Assembly (NCBI GenBank): GCA_019155205.2
Contig: JAHNZQ020000227.1
Span: 1,014,574-1,032,469 of the forward strand
From: Gracilaria vermiculophylla
Lineage: Eukaryota; Rhodophyta; Florideophyceae; Gracilariales; Gracilariaceae
Direction of reading: 5' to 3'
DNA length: 17,896 nt
Both the position numbers and the translations under genes were made by a program. Positions 8,967 through 17,451 of the stretch are shown in pieces. How positions within the stretch are numbered: position 1 is the first letter of the stretch; each line of letters opens with the position of its first letter. A model generated the notes under the pieces. It had not been told where the DNA came from, did no database searches, and saw only the letters and a list, made by a program, of their open reading frames with translations.

Positions 8967-9179
8967 AAAAGGAGTTTTCACATACAATGCGACTATTGCA
9001 AAACCATTCTTGACCCAATATCATCAATAATGCTGCATCATTTTCGTGATCATTCCTTTCATGAAATTAGCCTGTGGGGAAGAAGGTATGCGAAACATCC
9101 AGGAATCCTCTATTTTAATGGAGTTCGCAGAAGTGTGGATCTTTACTCGGGGTGCTCACTGTGTGGGGCCTGTCTTTGA
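8967..9179 (+). pseudogene. Short ORF with a C2H2/BED-like zinc finger
   Basis: A 70-codon open stretch follows a TAG at 8964 and ends at TGA 9177-9179. Residues encoded from 8988 form C-x2-C-x12-H-x4-H (CDYCKTILDPISSIMLHHF and on to RDH), the spacing of a C2H2 finger. The C..C, hydrophobic, H....H layout also resembles BED fingers at the N-terminus of hAT transposases. There is no ATG before the finger; the first Met is inside it. It is therefore a fragment, an exon or a chance frame. A second Cys cluster (GCSLCGAC) lies at the end. No DDE or hAT catalytic region is recognisable downstream. Confidence 0.3.
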
Positions 9180-9207
9180 CACACACTTCAGCACTGACTA
9201 AAAATGG

Positions 9208-9477
9208 GTGAAAAGAAGCAAGGAGAGGGTGAAAACGGAAAACGTTGCTGCTACCGCGACGAAATTATCATTAGAATGGTCCTATAGTCTCACGAGGCAG
9301 ATGTTGCGCTCGGCCGGCAAAGGCGGAGGACGCGCTACAAAACACCGGCGTACGAGTAGTACGGCTGAAAAAGACGGGAATAAAACAAACAAATTCTTAA
9401 TGGCGTTCGACGCAAGCAAACCGGTCTGGACGTTCAACAGGGCGGCTATTAAGAAGCATAAAGGTGGTGTGACCTAA
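9208..9477 (+). CDS. Unassigned small basic ORF
   Basis: A 90-codon frame starts at GTG (9208), and its first ATG is only at 9301. It encodes a basic, Ser/Thr/Lys-rich chain (for example GKGGGRATKHRRTSSTAEKD) with no motif that I recognise and no signal peptide or membrane segment. Its composition differs from the AT-rich DNA on the left, so it may be a piece of a real gene or exon. With no homologue, start context or splice evidence the call is weak. Confidence 0.25.
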   Translation: MKRSKERVKTENVAATATKLSLEWSYSLTRQMLRSAGKGGGRATKHRRTSSTAEKDGNKTNKFLMAFDASKPVWTFNRAAIKKHKGGVT

Positions 9478-9479
9478 AA

Positions 9480-9605
9480 ATAGAGTTTCATTGGTATCTA
9501 GGATGACAAGTGCAGAACCCAAACGTGCATAAGAACAGAATGATTACAAAGTTAGGGTCATTTGGTAAAGTAAGGATGTACTGGCGTTCACTGAAGCACC
9601 TAAGT
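9480..9605. other. Short spacer downstream of the copia remnant
   Basis: This is where a polypurine tract and 3' LTR of the minus-strand copia element should begin. I see neither a clear purine tract nor a TG start matching the TRIM LTR. Confidence 0.4.
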
Positions 9606-10306
9606 TCAACCAAAATCTACATATACCTTACCATCGAATAACATCAACTCCAGACTTTCGCGCATCGGGCTATCGCACTTGGGCATTGGGTCAGTGTAGT
9701 TAATCCTGCCCGAAATTCTTACCATTCTGTTGATTCTGCTGGTTTCAAACCCATATCTGATCAAAGAGATGTCCCCACTAATAGACCTGTCCGTTGCATT
9801 TCGACAAGTGAACAACGTACTATATAGATCCTTCGAATCCACACCTATCCAAAGCCCAACCTGAATTCCTAGGAGAGTTGAAAAAGCCTTCGACAAGACT
9901 TTCCCGTCGTCTATGGTCTCTCCAGCTGCCATCGTTTCAGCAGAGCCAATCGATTTGACTGGCCTACACGACTTGTGGGAACTCCAAGCGACCACCTGAA
10001 TGATTGAGTTCAGCTCTAGTTTCCCGAACAGTAATCCCGCAATATATACTAGCTGTCTGTAGTCTTCGAAGCGACTTGCGTCAGATAATACTACCACTGA
10101 AACTTGATACACCTTGTATTCGATTGGGCGCACAAATTTAAGCTTTGTGCCCTATTTCTTAAGACTCTTCAAAAATTTAATCTGCGTGATCAGATCTTTG
10201 ACCAGTGGCTTTGGATCCTTCTGCTGTAAGTAGGTTGCTGCATGCGCACAAAACGGAGAAGCAGCGGCGCCTAGCGACCCTATACTTCTGTTGAGAGACC
10301 TGAAGG
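9606..10306 (-). pseudogene. pol: Ty1/copia pol remnant: end of RT region and RNase H
   Basis: On the minus strand 9606-10133 is open for 175 codons and has the RNase H layout of Ty1/copia: an Asp in VVLSDASR, a Glu in GSAETMAAGE, an Asp in GVDSKDLY, then the late helix DISLIRYGFETSRINRM and the NYTDPMPK segment where copia enzymes usually have N-x-AD-x-x-TK. All three DED metal-binding residues are present. Upstream, broken by at least one frameshift near 10190 and a stop near 10160, comes the typical end of the copia RT region: SLNRSIGSLGAAASPFCAHA, ATYLQQ, then DLITQIKFLKSLKK. The remnant stops close to the left end of element B, whose insertion probably cut it off from the rest of the copia element. 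No copia LTR was found below 9606. Confidence 0.83.
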
Positions 10307-10347
10307 CTGCGAGTTAGATACTGTTTAAGGGATTATCTTGTTCTCTT

Positions 10348-10902
10348 TGTAGTACAGTGGCTCTTACGGAAATATGGTGGTTTGGCCTTAAGGTATAATA
10401 TTCCAAAGCAGGGTTCGTATTTTCTTAGCTGGGCCACGTGGTGCATAATCTCGCCCGCGTGCGCTACAGTATCCTTGAGGTACGGTAGAATTTATAGTTT
10501 ATTTTAGATATTTTATGCAGGTAATTAGCACAATAGTAAGACCTGCCGAGGCGGGCTCCCGGCTTGATACTTAATCTGCCGGTTGAGCTCCACCTCTGAG
10601 CAAGTGAAGAAAAGCACCCTTGAGTCTTCATCTACGTTTCCGGTTGGAGACTCTCGTGGATCATCTTCAGGTTTCTAAGCCGCCGATTTCCAGGTCGCAC
10701 CATAACAGCGCCTGTAGGAGCATTGTCCGCCCAGTGAACCTCCCTCTCCGCTTGGTGTTTGCGGATCCCCTTTCAGAATTCCCCTGGCTCGCGACAGCGG
10801 ATACCGGAGACTAACTTTAGGAATACGCGCCTTTAGAGTCACCAAAAACTCCTAACGGATGTTGTGCTTTACTACCTCAACAGGAGGGCTGACAGTACCA
10901 CA
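10348..10902 (+). repeat. 5' LTR of element B (555 bp)
   Basis: It starts TGTAGTACAG and ends AGTACCACA, aligning from end to end with the LTR at 4653-5204. Identity by eye is roughly 85 percent, so the two elements do not come from one recent burst. An AT-rich stretch around 10485-10515 is the most likely core promoter. A primer binding site follows two bases later. Confidence 0.93.
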
Positions 10903-11058
10903 ACTGGTCTCCCGACTTAGAAGGTCACAGTTACTAAAGGATTTGCACAATTCGCAGCAGAACCGTGTTTCTAGTTTGCCACGACCAACCCCCAACAGTG
11001 GAATTCTTCCTTAAGGTGATCCGGAAGTGGAAACAAATCACGCCCGACCTACTCTGCT
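10903..11058 (+). other. PBS and untranslated leader of element B
   Basis: TGGTCTCCCGACTTAG begins at 10905, two bases after the LTR. The TGG start fits pairing with a tRNA 3' CCA end, and the next eight bases could pair with an acceptor strand, but I cannot assign the tRNA. The leader runs to the gag ATG at 11059. Confidence 0.65.
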
Positions 11059-13263
11059 ATGGACCCCTCAGAACCCCCCACGGAAACCCCCCTACACGAT
11101 CCTCAAGCAACCAGCTTCGTCGGTGGGCGCAGCACGCGCAGCGCTCCCCATAAGATGGCCGCCACCATGCAGGACCCTGAAAGTCTTCTTCGTAATCCTG
11201 GCTCCTCTGTGGAGCGTTTCAGGAATCGCCTTAGGAGAATGCATGATCGGAGGCAAGCGGAACCCCCCGCAGCACCCCTGGAGAATGCCGACATGGAGGT
11301 TGAAGAACCGCACACGGCATCGCAGCCGCCACCTGAGGAGCTGCAGGGACGAGAACACCCGGAGGCTAACACCCTCTTGGAGTCCCTGGCCCCGCGCTTT
11401 ACGGATTGGCTCTCACAAGAGCTAATCGAAAGAATTCCTGCAGGTGTTGAAGCCCACTTTGGAGCGCGCCGCCACGCTTTTGTGGAGGAGATCGCAACGG
11501 AGAGTGCTCACCGTGCTGTGGATGCTTTGCTGGATTCCGACCCCTTCCTTGAGGTGATCTCAGATGTTATCCGTGCGGAGGTTTGCTCCCAAACCGCACA
11601 GCTGCTCCCCGCAACGGCGTTTCAAAGTTACTCATCCGTACAGGAGAGGTTCCCTCTATCAACACCTAAGGTGACCCTGGGCAGAGAAGGAAAGGATACT
11701 GCCACCCCCTACGTCAGAGGAGGAAAGGATTCTGCCGTAGGGAAATGGGACCACCTCAGTAATCTTTCTATGAACCGTCTGGACCTGACGCCCCGCGGAG
11801 GAGGACAGGATACCGGTTGCGACGAAGTCCACCTGAGGAGACAAGGACAGGATACTCCTCGGGTGGATCGCAATAACGGAGGTATCGTCAGCAACCCAGA
11901 CCACCTCAAGGAAAGAAGAAGAAAGAAACGGAGGGAGAAAAGAAGAAAGCGAGACACTGATTCGAAGGGAAGCTCAGACTCCGAATCCGTGAACAGCTCC
12001 AGCTCGGAGGACAGTACACCTCCCAAGGAGGAGAGCAGAAGGGTCAGGAAGGTCGTCCCGCTTAACGACCTCTTCGCCAAAGCGGTGGATTGTGACACCT
12101 ACAGGTTGAATGATCGCTCCAGTCTTTACCACGCGTCGGTCGCTAAACGACTTACGAAGATGCAGCGCCGTATGGATATTCAAATGAAGAAGCACTCCTT
12201 CTCTGGCGAAGACCCCATCTCGGTGTTGAATTTTCTTACGCGCTTCCGTTCGGCGTGTAATACAAATGGTGTCCATGAAGTTGCCGCCATATGGTGCTTT
12301 CAGTTCTACCTCACAGGCCAAGCGCACTCGCTGGTGCAGCCGCGTCCCACGAGGGAGAGCAACATTGTGGATGATCCTGGAACGGAGGTCTTGACGACGT
12401 ACCCGGAGGTAGTCAATTTCCTCCTTAAAAGGTACGCCGCGGACGAGGTGATAGCCGATGCTGATGCTGAAGTAACATTACATAGGCAGAACACCGGCAT
12501 GACCGAGACGGAGTTCTCACAGAAGCTGCGGACGAAGGCCCTGCGGTGTGGGAACGTGTACTCCGAATGGCGGTTGAAGTCGCTGTTTGTCGAGGGACTC
12601 CTTCCCTCAATACGCGCGAGGGTGCGTAATCATTTGACCACGCACCCAAAGACCACCTATACGGAGTTAGCACGTTTCGCGGAATCCTACGGGGATACCC
12701 ACCGTGCCGCTCGCCGCAGTCATACTCCACTTTCGGACAAACCGGCCACCTTAAGGACCCGTCGGGCATCCGCCCTGACGTTGGACTCCAGCACCTCGGA
12801 GGAAGTCGACGAGCTCATGCTCGTAGAAGAGCAAGAGGCCCTTGCCCTCTCATACGCCTCCTCTCACGGAGCACTGTCTAGGACGAGGACACCCTCGTCT
12901 CCCACTTCGTACGCCTCGGCAGGATCTTTCAGGAGCCAGGAGCGTCAGATTTGCGAACCCTCGACGCTACCCACCGCCTTGCAGGATTTGCTTGTCACGA
13001 GAGCCCGTAAACTGTACGACTCTCACCGCGGCAATGAGGGCGGCCATCCTGCAGGAAAGAGAGAAAAACTTCCAGGACCTGAAGGACACACCAACGGAGA
13101 GCGGAAAATATCGAACCGCGTATCGCGACATCCGCTCCCCCCAAGGAAACTACGGTTACCGTGCTTTACCGGGAGTGCAGCCTGTCCCACTGTCACTGGC
13201 ACCCACAACGCAGGTGCCGGTGCCCCAGCCGGTTGCACCTCAAGGAAACACGTCGCATCGTGA
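11059..13263 (+). pseudogene. gag: gag: capsid polyprotein (element B), C-terminus out of frame
   Basis: The ATG at 11059 is the first in frame after the leader and opens 734 codons. N-terminal part: Pro-rich, then helical (ESLAPRFTDWLSQELIERIP). Residues about 205-275 repeat a G-(K/Q)-D-(T/S) theme four times (REGKDTATP, RGGKDSAV, RGGGQDTG, RRQGQDTP). Next a very basic patch (ERRRKKRREKRRKRD), a Ser/acidic patch, and the capsid core with FSGEDPISVLNFLTRFRSAC, YAADEVIADADAEV and ARFAESYGDTHRAAR, as in retrotransposon gag proteins. After about 13020 the good reading passes to the next frame (AAMRAAILQEREKNFQDL, then a Pro/Gln-rich tail); the frame printed to 13263 is probably a false tail. No CCHC zinc knuckle is visible in any frame. 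Gag would assemble the cytoplasmic particle and package RNA. Confidence 0.88.
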
Positions 13264-15147
13264 TGCACAACCGCAGAAGCCGTCACCGCCTGGAAACCAG
13301 CCCCTCTTCAACCAGGAAAACCCTCAGAGCCACGCGTTGAGGCTCCGCGTGGCTCTCCAACATCGAGCTACAGCTCCACGGAGTTCGCCTTAAGGAAAGG
13401 GGGAGAGGCCGTCTGCTCCGTCGATGCAGAATCGGCGGGCCCCCCAATCCCGTTGGACCCATTCGACACCTTTGAGAATTCCGCTTGCACGCTCCGCCGT
13501 GATAATTACAAGGTCTTCGCCTCTATAGGATATTCCCAGCTCGTCTCCACTACGGTGCGCGCTATCCTCGATACCGGAGCTGACCCCGATCTGGTGCACG
13601 CCGACGTGCTCCCACGGTCTGCTCTCGGCTCCTTGAGGACTGGCAAGCTCCCGACGGTACGCGATGCGTCGCGACGAGCATTGACCATCCTCGGCGCAAT
13701 CCCCTTATACCTCCGGTTAGGCTCCTTACAGGTGAAAGTGTGGTTCCTCGTGGGGACCAACTTGGCCGCACAATGCATATTGGGCACTTCCTTTGTGGAT
13801 CGATATGTACGTGCAATCTACCCACGCCTGCGGAAGGTGACGTTTCATGACGCTGCCCCTGTAGGTATTGTGTCCGCATCTCCAGGACCGGATGCGAACG
13901 CGCGTCAAGTGGGTAACCTTCCGAAGGAGACGCAGTCGAATAAGCTCCGCGTGGAGAAGAGCATTGAAATACCCGCGAGGAGTCAGGCCGAAGTCTGGGT
14001 GCAGACCTCTGCATCTGGCCTTTCATTCCTACAGGGGAGTCCACACCTGACGACAAAGCAGCACTCCATTATGGCGAGCGGTGTTATGGAAGTAATACCG
14101 AACATCCCATTTAGGGTTGTGCTCGCCAACCTAAAGGAGTCGCCGTTACGGCTCCAGAAAGGAATTGTCGTCGAACTGGCACTACCCGCCCCTGCAGGAC
14201 TGGCTCACCTTCCCCGCGCGGAAGACCTTGCGGACCGCAATGCTATCACAACTGTGGAGACGGAAGCGACTTCAACGGCTCCAGAGGAAGAGAATCCTGC
14301 CACCTGGCAGGAGAAGCTCCAAATCGGCGACGATTTCGAAGGGTATCGCCACAGGATATTGCAGATGCTATCCGCCTTCGAAGACATATGGTCTGGTCGC
14401 CTGGGTCAGGTCAGCCTGGCCAAGCACAGGATCCAGCTAACACCGGGCGCTAAGCCGGTACATCAACTCCCGAGGAGAACCGGACCCAACGCGCGCGATT
14501 TTGAACGCGATGAGGTTCACCGGATGCTGGAGAAGGGCGTTATAGAGCCTTCTAATTCCGAATGGGCCTCTCCGGTGGTGTTTGTCAAAATGAAAAATGG
14601 CTCCCTAAGGTTCTGTATTGACTACAGGCGCCTTAACGAGGAGACGGTACGCGATTCGTACCCGATACCCCGTATGGATGAATGTATCGACTCCTTAGGC
14701 GATGCGTGCGTTTTCTCCACGCTGGATGCCAATAGCGGCTACTGGCAGATTGAGATGGACGACGCCGATAAGGATAAGACAACGTTCACCTCGCACTGTG
14801 GGATCTTCAGATTCCTAAGGATGCCATTCGGGTTGAAGAATGCACCCGCTACGTTCCAACGAGCGGTGGACATTATCCTGTCAAAGGTGAAATGGCAGTA
14901 CGCCGTGGTGTATATCGATGATGTCATCATATACTCCTGCAGCGTGGAGGAGCACTTCATTCATGTGAAGCACATGCTCCAACTTCTAAAGGATGCTCGC
15001 CTCACCTTGAAGCTGGAGAAATGTTTCTTTTTCAAGTCGTCGGTGGACTACCTGGGGCACGTTGTGCTTCCGGGCCGCCTACAGGTTTCCAGGAAAACTC
15101 AGGACGCCATCAAGGAAGCTCGCCCCCCCACAAACCAGAAGACCTGA
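13264..15147 (+). pseudogene. pol: pol: protease and reverse transcriptase (element B), cut by deletion
   Basis: The frame is open from 13264, directly after the gag-frame stop and in the same frame, so there is no need for the TTG at 13453 as start; Gag and Pol were probably one polyprotein. Protease: AILDTGADPDLV with the catalytic Asp codon at 13570, and the second half ending QCILGTSFVDRYV. RT: PSNSEWASPVVFVKM, RFCIDYRRLN, FSTLDANSGYWQIEM with the first catalytic Asp, LRMPFGLKNAPATFQ, and VVYIDDVIIYS with YIDD at 14911-14922. Palm and fingers look intact. After KEARPPTNQKT the frame stops at 15145-15147, where gypsy RTs go on to the connection and RNase H; the tail is lost by a deletion. 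RT copies the element RNA, and protease cuts the polyprotein. Confidence 0.9.
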
Positions 15148-15571
15148 AGGTGGACTTCAACCCATCGGGTATTGGAGTCGCAGTCTCACCTCTACGGAAC
15201 GGAATTATTACACTTCGGAGCGCGAATGTCTCGCCATCGTGTGGGCGGTTTTACTCTTACGCCCATACCTGGAAGGCGCTTGCTTCACCTTGAGGACGGA
15301 TCACGCATCACTGAAGTGGATACTGTCCTTGACGGATGCTTCCGGTTGCCTGGAAATGTGGAGGTTACGCCTTCTGGAGTTCGAGTTTGACATCCTCCAT
15401 CGTCCTGACGTAAAACACCAGGCCGCGGATGTGCTCTCGCGAATCTCCACCGATGGGGAAGATAAAACACCTTTGGAGGACAACATCCCGTGTCAGGTCA
15501 TCCAGAACGCCGACGGGAAAGAAGGATCCGATGAAGAATGTTTGGAATGCTGTGAACCTGGAGGAAAATAG
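15148..15571 (+). pseudogene. pol: RNase H remnant and linker (element B)
   Basis: Right after the deletion the reading continues in the +1 frame with GYWSRSLTSTERNYYTSE, ECLAIVWA, LRTDHASLKWILSL and HQAADVLSRIS: the second half of a gypsy RNase H. The Glu of ERECLAIVWA, the Asp of RTDHAS and the last Asp of AADVLSR remain. The first catalytic Asp and the RT connection are missing, roughly 90 codons compared with typical gypsy elements. The linker ends at TAG 15569-15571, where element A has a sense codon (TAC, Tyr, at the same place), so this is a point nonsense mutation. Confidence 0.87.
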
Positions 15572-17209
15572 AGTGGACTCCCTGAGGTGATGGCTCTTGT
15601 TGAGGAGAAGAAAGAAGTTCTTCCCATTACCATAGCGAAGTTCCTGAAGGAGCAGAGTACGGATGCGTGCTGTAAGACGTGCCTCGCCACTGTGGGGAGT
15701 TTGACATCATCGTTCGATGTCGACCGTGACGGCGTGATCGTACGCCGCGCCCCCCTGGATGGAGCTCTCCAAAAGGTGGTGCCGACGAAGCTACAGGCGA
15801 GAGTGTTGTACCTCTCGCACTATCCCCGCCTCGCCGGGCACCCCGGTGGATCCCGGATGTATTTCACCATGCGAAGGGAGTTCTACTGGCCGGAAATGGC
15901 TAACGACGCCCTCCAAACGGTGGCGGATTGTTATTCCTGCGCCGCAGCTAGGGAGAGTATACGGAAACACCGGATGCCGCTCACGCTGTTCCCACCTTCA
16001 GGACCGTTGGAGTTTGTGGCCATGGACATTTTGGGTCCTCTCCCCAAGACGGAGCGAGGGCATCGATTTATCCTCGTGATAACGGATCGCTTTTCCAAGA
16101 TCACGCGTGCCATCCCCCTTCGGAGCACTACGGCAGAAGTGATTGCCGACTCTTATCTGGAGCATTGGGTTTATTTCTACGGGATACCATTATATTTCCT
16201 TACGAACAATGGCCGCCAGTTCGCGCCAAAGCTCTTCAGCGCCGTTTCCGGAATGCTGGGGATGAAGCATTTGTTTACAACTGTCTATCACCCCCAGACA
16301 GACGGCCAGGCGGAAAGGTTCAACAAGACCATCGCCTCGAGGCTGAAGCACTACGTCGCGGACCACCAGAAGGATTGGGACGCATATGTGGCACCCCTCA
16401 CGTATGCATACAACCTACAGGTGCACCGCTCCACGGGGACTGCTCCTTTCAATTTGGTGCTCTCGCGCATTCCGCCAAGTGCTGTCATCGCGGCACACGC
16501 CACGGCGCACCCGGCGGATGGGCCACAGACGCGAACAGCGGCGAAAGCCAAACGCTCCATCCTAAGGCATTATGAGAACGCTCTCTCCCTCGCTAAGGAG
16601 AGACTCAACGCCTCGCAGAGGAGATACAAACAGGACTTCGACCGAAAGGTTATGGAAGGTCCGCACCTGAAGGAAAGCGACGAGGTGTTTCTCGATAAAC
16701 CCGAGGAGAACTCCGGTGAACCGCGGGACGTCACGCGCAAGTTAGCGCCGACCACCTCAAGGCTCTTCAAAGTCCTCGCCAACTACAGGGATACTGTCAC
16801 CATTGAGGGGAACGGGCTTCGGGATGTCGTCTCCCGTGATAGGGTGACGAAAGTCCCAACGCCCAGCCTTCCAGGAATGCCCGCCACCCCCCCTCAGGAA
16901 CGCCGTGCGGAGATTCCTCATTCAACCACCTCAGGCGCGACGGCACCACGGGATAATAGGAACCGTTTCACCGCCCTCGGTGAACCAATACTGGAGGCTC
17001 CCGATGCCATCATGACCCCTGAAGGTGACATCCTCTACGCGGTGGATCATATTGTCTCGCATCGACAAACCCCTGCAGGAGTACTGTACCGCGTCCGCTG
17101 GTACGGATATACCTCGAAGGATGACACGGAAGAACCTCCAGAACATATCCCGGAGAACTTCCTTAGGCGATACTACGCCAATCTGGTGCGGAAACGCCTC
17201 TCCACGTAG
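15572..17209 (+). CDS. pol: pol: integrase with C-terminal chromodomain (element B)
   Basis: Open for about 545 codons after the TAG; natural translation would come from upstream pol, and the GTG at 15587 or ATG at 15590 are only internal starts. Zinc-binding region: LSHYPRLAGHPGG with both His, and DCYSCAAA with the Cys pair. Core: MDILGPLP (first Asp), ITDRFSKI, then LTNNGRQF where active integrases have T-D-N/Q-G (second catalytic Asp; here Asn, codon 16205-16207), and DGQAERFNKTI (Glu). A basic C-terminal region leads to a chromodomain (about 17020-17180) with YAVDHIVSHRQ, LYRVRWYGY and EHIPENFLRRY; its Tyr and Trp could form the methyl-lysine cage. The usual DTWEP is DTEEP. Integrase inserts the DNA copy and the chromodomain would steer it to marked chromatin. 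With the Asn it is probably catalytically inactive. Confidence 0.9.
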   Translation, partial: SGLPEVMALVEEKKEVLPITIAKFLKEQSTDACCKTCLATVGSLTSSFDVDRDGVIVRRAPLDGALQKVVPTKLQARVLYLSHYPRLAGHPGGSRMYFTMRREFYWPEMANDALQTVADCYSCAAARESIRKHRMPLTLFPPSGPLEFVAMDILGPLPKTERGHRFILVITDRFSKITRAIPLRSTTAEVIADSYLEHWVYFYGIPLYFLTNNGRQFAPKLFSAVSGMLGMKHLFTTVYHPQTDGQAERFNKTIASRLKHYVADHQKDWDAYVAPLTYAYNLQVHRSTGTAPFNLVLSRIPPSAVIAAHATAHPADGPQTRTAAKAKRSILRHYENALSLAKERLNASQRRYKQDFDRKVMEGPHLKESDEVFLDKPEENSGEPRDVTRKLAPTTSRLFKVLANYRDTVTIEGNGLRDVVSRDRVTKVPTPSLPGMPATPPQERRAEIPHSTTSGATAPRDNRNRFTALGEPILEAPDAIMTPEGDILYAVDHIVSHRQTPAGVLYRVRWYGYTSKDDTEEPPEHIPENFLRRYYANLVRKRLST

Positions 17210-17221
17210 GCGCTTCCGTTT

Positions 17222-17238
17222 AGGAAAGGGGGAGGGGG
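17222..17238 (+). other. Polypurine tract-like run after pol (element B)
   Basis: Seventeen purines in a row (AGGAAAGGGGGAGGGGG) lie 12 bases after the integrase stop and lead into a GGGGGCCCCC palindrome. It corresponds to 1819-1835 in element A and resembles the real tract before the LTR of A (GAAAAGGGGG). Confidence 0.6.
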
Positions 17239-17451
17239 CCCCCAAACGGAGATGTTCTTCGTCTTCGCCATCTATCCCCCACCTGGAGTTATCTTTTTCG
17301 CCTCCAGAATGCTGTGCTCGCTTTTTTGCATGCTCCTACGGCGGCACTTCGTGTCGCTAAGCTCGCGGGCACGGCCTATGCATGCTTGAACTATAGTTCG
17401 TGGAATTTCTGCTCCATCCGAAGGATCGCTTATTGGTCAGGGTCCTATCGC

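Noticed and set aside
10905..10922. Naming the primer tRNA of the gypsy elements, or Tf1-like self-priming
   Set aside because: The PBS starts with TGG but the rest could not be matched to a known tRNA from memory. I also found no convincing complement to it within the LTR.
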